A program made the position numbers and the translations under genes. From Endozoicomonas sp031844845 (GTDB lineage: Bacteria > Pseudomonadota > Gammaproteobacteria > Pseudomonadales > Endozoicomonadaceae): 5,978 nt of DNA. The DNA lies in NCBI RefSeq assembly GCF_031844845.1, contig NZ_JAVRMB020000321.1:1-5978 (forward strand), in the 5' to 3' direction. Below are positions 4,852 to 5,978 of this stretch, in pieces. Each line of letters opens with the position of its first letter. Position 1 is the stretch's first letter. A model generated the notes under the pieces. That model made no database searches. It was not told the DNA's origin and saw only the letters and a program-made list of their open reading frames with translations.

Positions 4852-5064
4852 ATGATTACTGATTTTATTCTCTATGGAGCTCTGGATCTGGAGTGGCTGG
4901 CCATGACCGGTAAGGCGGATCCTTACGACGTCATTGATGAGCTGGCCAGGCGGATCCGGAACCGGCGATGTGAGAGGCGAACGGAAAATCCTCTGGCAAT
5001 TGAGGCTTATAACCGGCTGTCAGGGTGGCTTGACTATAAACCCATGAGGGCTGACAGGAGATAG
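4852..5064 (+). CDS. Hypothetical protein, 70 aa
   Basis: ATG 4852 to TAG 5062-5064. AGAGGA lies seven bases upstream of the ATG, an excellent ribosome-binding site, which makes this one of the best-supported small genes here. The N-terminal third is hydrophobic and acidic (MITDFILYGALDLEWLAMTG), the middle is strongly basic (ELARRIRNRRCERR), and the C-terminus contains YNRLSGWLDYKP. The first segment includes D and E residues and is not a convincing membrane helix. No family recognised. It lies just outside the composite unit, 147 bp downstream of the target duplication, so the insertion may have separated it from former upstream genes. Confidence 0.65.
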   Translation: MITDFILYGALDLEWLAMTGKADPYDVIDELARRIRNRRCERRTENPLAIEAYNRLSGWLDYKPMRADRR

Positions 5065-5085
5065 CACATTAGAGCTCCACTTAGC

Positions 5086-5102
5086 CGATCTGATCGTTTT
5101 TT
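5086..5102 (+). terminator. Weak terminator-like hairpin after the 70-aa ORF
   Basis: CGAT-CTG-ATCG followed by six T, 22 bp after the stop codon of the 70-codon gene. The stem is only 4 bp, so the position supports the call more than the stability does. Confidence 0.25.
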
Positions 5103-5109
5103 GGTTGTT

Positions 5110-5220
5110 ATGCGTAACATTTCCCGTATATCACCAAAGGCAGCTAAGAGAGGTCTTAAAATGCGGCTGTGTCGGCCAGATGATCCTCTGCATCTGCCAG
5201 TAGTGATGACGAATTATTGA
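5110..5220 (+). CDS. Possible 36-aa basic peptide
   Basis: ATG 5110 to TGA 5218-5220 encodes a basic peptide beginning MRNISRISPKAAKRGLKMRL. There is no clear Shine-Dalgarno. Its stop overlaps, convergently, the stop of the minus-strand coiled-coil frame at 5214. It could be a fragment of something longer or a chance frame; no family recognised. Confidence 0.2.
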   Translation: MRNISRISPKAAKRGLKMRLCRPDDPLHLPVVMTNY

Positions 5221-5864
5221 TTCTGGTCCTGATCCTGATCCTTTTTCTTCAGACTGGCGTTGAGTAGCAGTACTGATTTGTTTTCCTGACGCAGTTCACC
5301 GCATTCCGTTGAGAGTTCCCTGATTCTGGCTTTGGCGGCATCCCGTTCAGCATTGGCCGTGGCTATCTGCTGGGTGTCCTCCTGCTTATCCTTCCGGAGA
5401 GTAGACAGTTCAGTTTCCAGCTGCTTGATCTTGATGTTTCGGTCATCCACCCGGGAGCTCAGAGCGGCCTCAATGGTTTTCAGCTTCATAGTCTCTGCCT
5501 GTTGTTGCTCAAGGGTGGTTTGCTGGCGTTCCTGATCGGCTTTGGATTGTTCCAGCTGACTCTTCAGGTTTCCGGCTTCCAGTTTGTACTGCGTGGCTTC
5601 CTGTCGCTGGGTGTCGGCCTGCTGCCTGGCGTCGGCCAGTTCCTCTTTCAACTGTTGATTCAGGCCAAGTAAGCGTGAGGCTTCATCTGCGTGGCGTTCC
5701 TTGTCCTGAGAGATCCTGTTCATGTCATCCCGCAGGCGTCCGGCTTCCTGCTGGCTGGCAGCGAATTTCTCATGAAGGCGGATAGTTTCGGTCTGTAGTG
5801 TGTTATGAGAGGCCTGTGCTTCTTCGGTTTGCTTCTCACGGTGTTTGTCAACATAGTTGTCGCC
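5214..5864 (-). pseudogene. Coiled-coil protein, 5'-truncated next to an IS3-type element
   Basis: The minus-strand frame is open from 5864 to TAA 5214-5216, 216 codons, nearly all coiled coil rich in Q, E, K, R and A (QQLKEELADARQQADTQRQE; IKQLETELSTLRKDKQED). It ends in a repeated D-Q tail (KKKDQDQDQNQ) encoded by GATCAG-type hexamers. An internal ATG at 5721-5723 would give 169 residues. However, coiled-coil character continues upstream of it (HREKQTEEAQASHNTLQ), and that stretch contains no ATG, GTG or TTG before TGA 5865-5867. The real start therefore appears to be lost where the transposase sequence begins. Parent proteins of this type include plasmid partition-associated filaments such as KfrA; that is inference. 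Cytoplasmic, no signal peptide. Confidence 0.6.
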
Positions 5865-5869
5865 TCAAC

Positions 5870-5978
5870 TTAAGCAGCTTTGCTTAGTTGCTCATCAGCA
5901 GGCCTGTCGGGATTCAACCAGACCTCATCAGCTAGATCCCAGTTTCTTGTCGACCTCTTTCCCCAGCGCTCTGGGTGG
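5870..5978 (-). CDS. IS3-family transposase, C-terminal end (partial)
   Basis: The minus-strand frame enters from the right edge and ends at TAA 5870-5872. Its 36 codons (one of them the stop) contain HPERWGKRSTRNWDLADEVW followed by LNP. The pattern H-P-E-R-(F/W) ... (L)-x-(D/E)-x-V-W-(I/L)-N-P is typical of the tail of IS3-family OrfB (rve/DDE integrase). The catalytic core is outside the window. The IS right end should lie within a few tens of bases beyond the stop, around 5836-5867, which coincides with the broken start of the coiled-coil frame. Confidence 0.75.
   Translation of the reverse strand, partial: HPERWGKRSTRNWDLADEVWLNPDRPADEQLSKAA

Noticed and set aside
5332..5535. Plus-strand serine/cysteine-rich frame
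   Set aside because: It is antisense to the coiled-coil frame at 5214-5864 and has no independent support.

Overview
The window looks like an accessory, repeat- and IS-rich stretch (plasmid or genomic island) of a host-associated Gram-negative bacterium. The evidence is the combination of insertion-sequence remnants at both edges and in the middle, several broken coiled-coil genes, and two eukaryote-like zinc-binding genes: a RING-like/C2H2 protein and a RING-ankyrin protein. This mix recalls marine invertebrate symbionts such as Endozoicomonas. That placement is an inference from gene content; no rRNA, tRNA or housekeeping gene is present to confirm it.

Left part (1-2395). The window opens with the last 33 codons and right end of an IS256-family transposase, which abuts a low-complexity block of direct repeats (141-268). 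Next comes an AT-rich minus-strand gene of 546 codons with a treble-clef/RING-like cysteine cluster, a C2H2 finger and a long, probably helical C-terminal part. Near its 3' end it carries a G10 run that could make its C-terminus phase variable. A short plus-strand coiled-coil ORF (2185-2313) lies divergently upstream. A perfect 54-bp direct repeat (161-214 and 2342-2395) brackets this whole module.

Middle (2396-3091). The 5' part of a minus-strand gene (2396-2701) runs into the right copy of the 54-bp repeat and appears truncated there. Upstream of it is a cluster of four TTTCCAT-type sites arranged as two inverted repeats, which could be an operator or iterons. Beyond them is a minus-strand Rho-independent terminator following a gene fragment that has lost its 5' part.

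Central mobile unit (3092-4698). Three copies of a 38-bp IS-like terminal sequence are present. Two of them bound a 294-bp MITE-like element (3092-3385). The outermost pair (3092 and 4698) is flanked by a 6-7 bp direct repeat, AATAGA(G), so 3092-4698 looks like a composite-transposon-like unit that moved as one piece. Its cargo is the 3' part of a coiled-coil gene, cut exactly at the internal IS end, and a convergent RING-ankyrin gene frameshifted by a deletion within its ankyrin repeats.

Right part (4699-5978). A small intact-looking ORF of 70 codons with a good ribosome-binding site is followed by another coiled-coil reading frame on the minus strand (5214-5864). That frame lacks a start and abuts the C-terminal end of an IS3-family transposase at the window edge. 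Overall the region seems to be an assembly of effector-like genes and plasmid-type coiled-coil genes, repeatedly broken and moved by IS elements.
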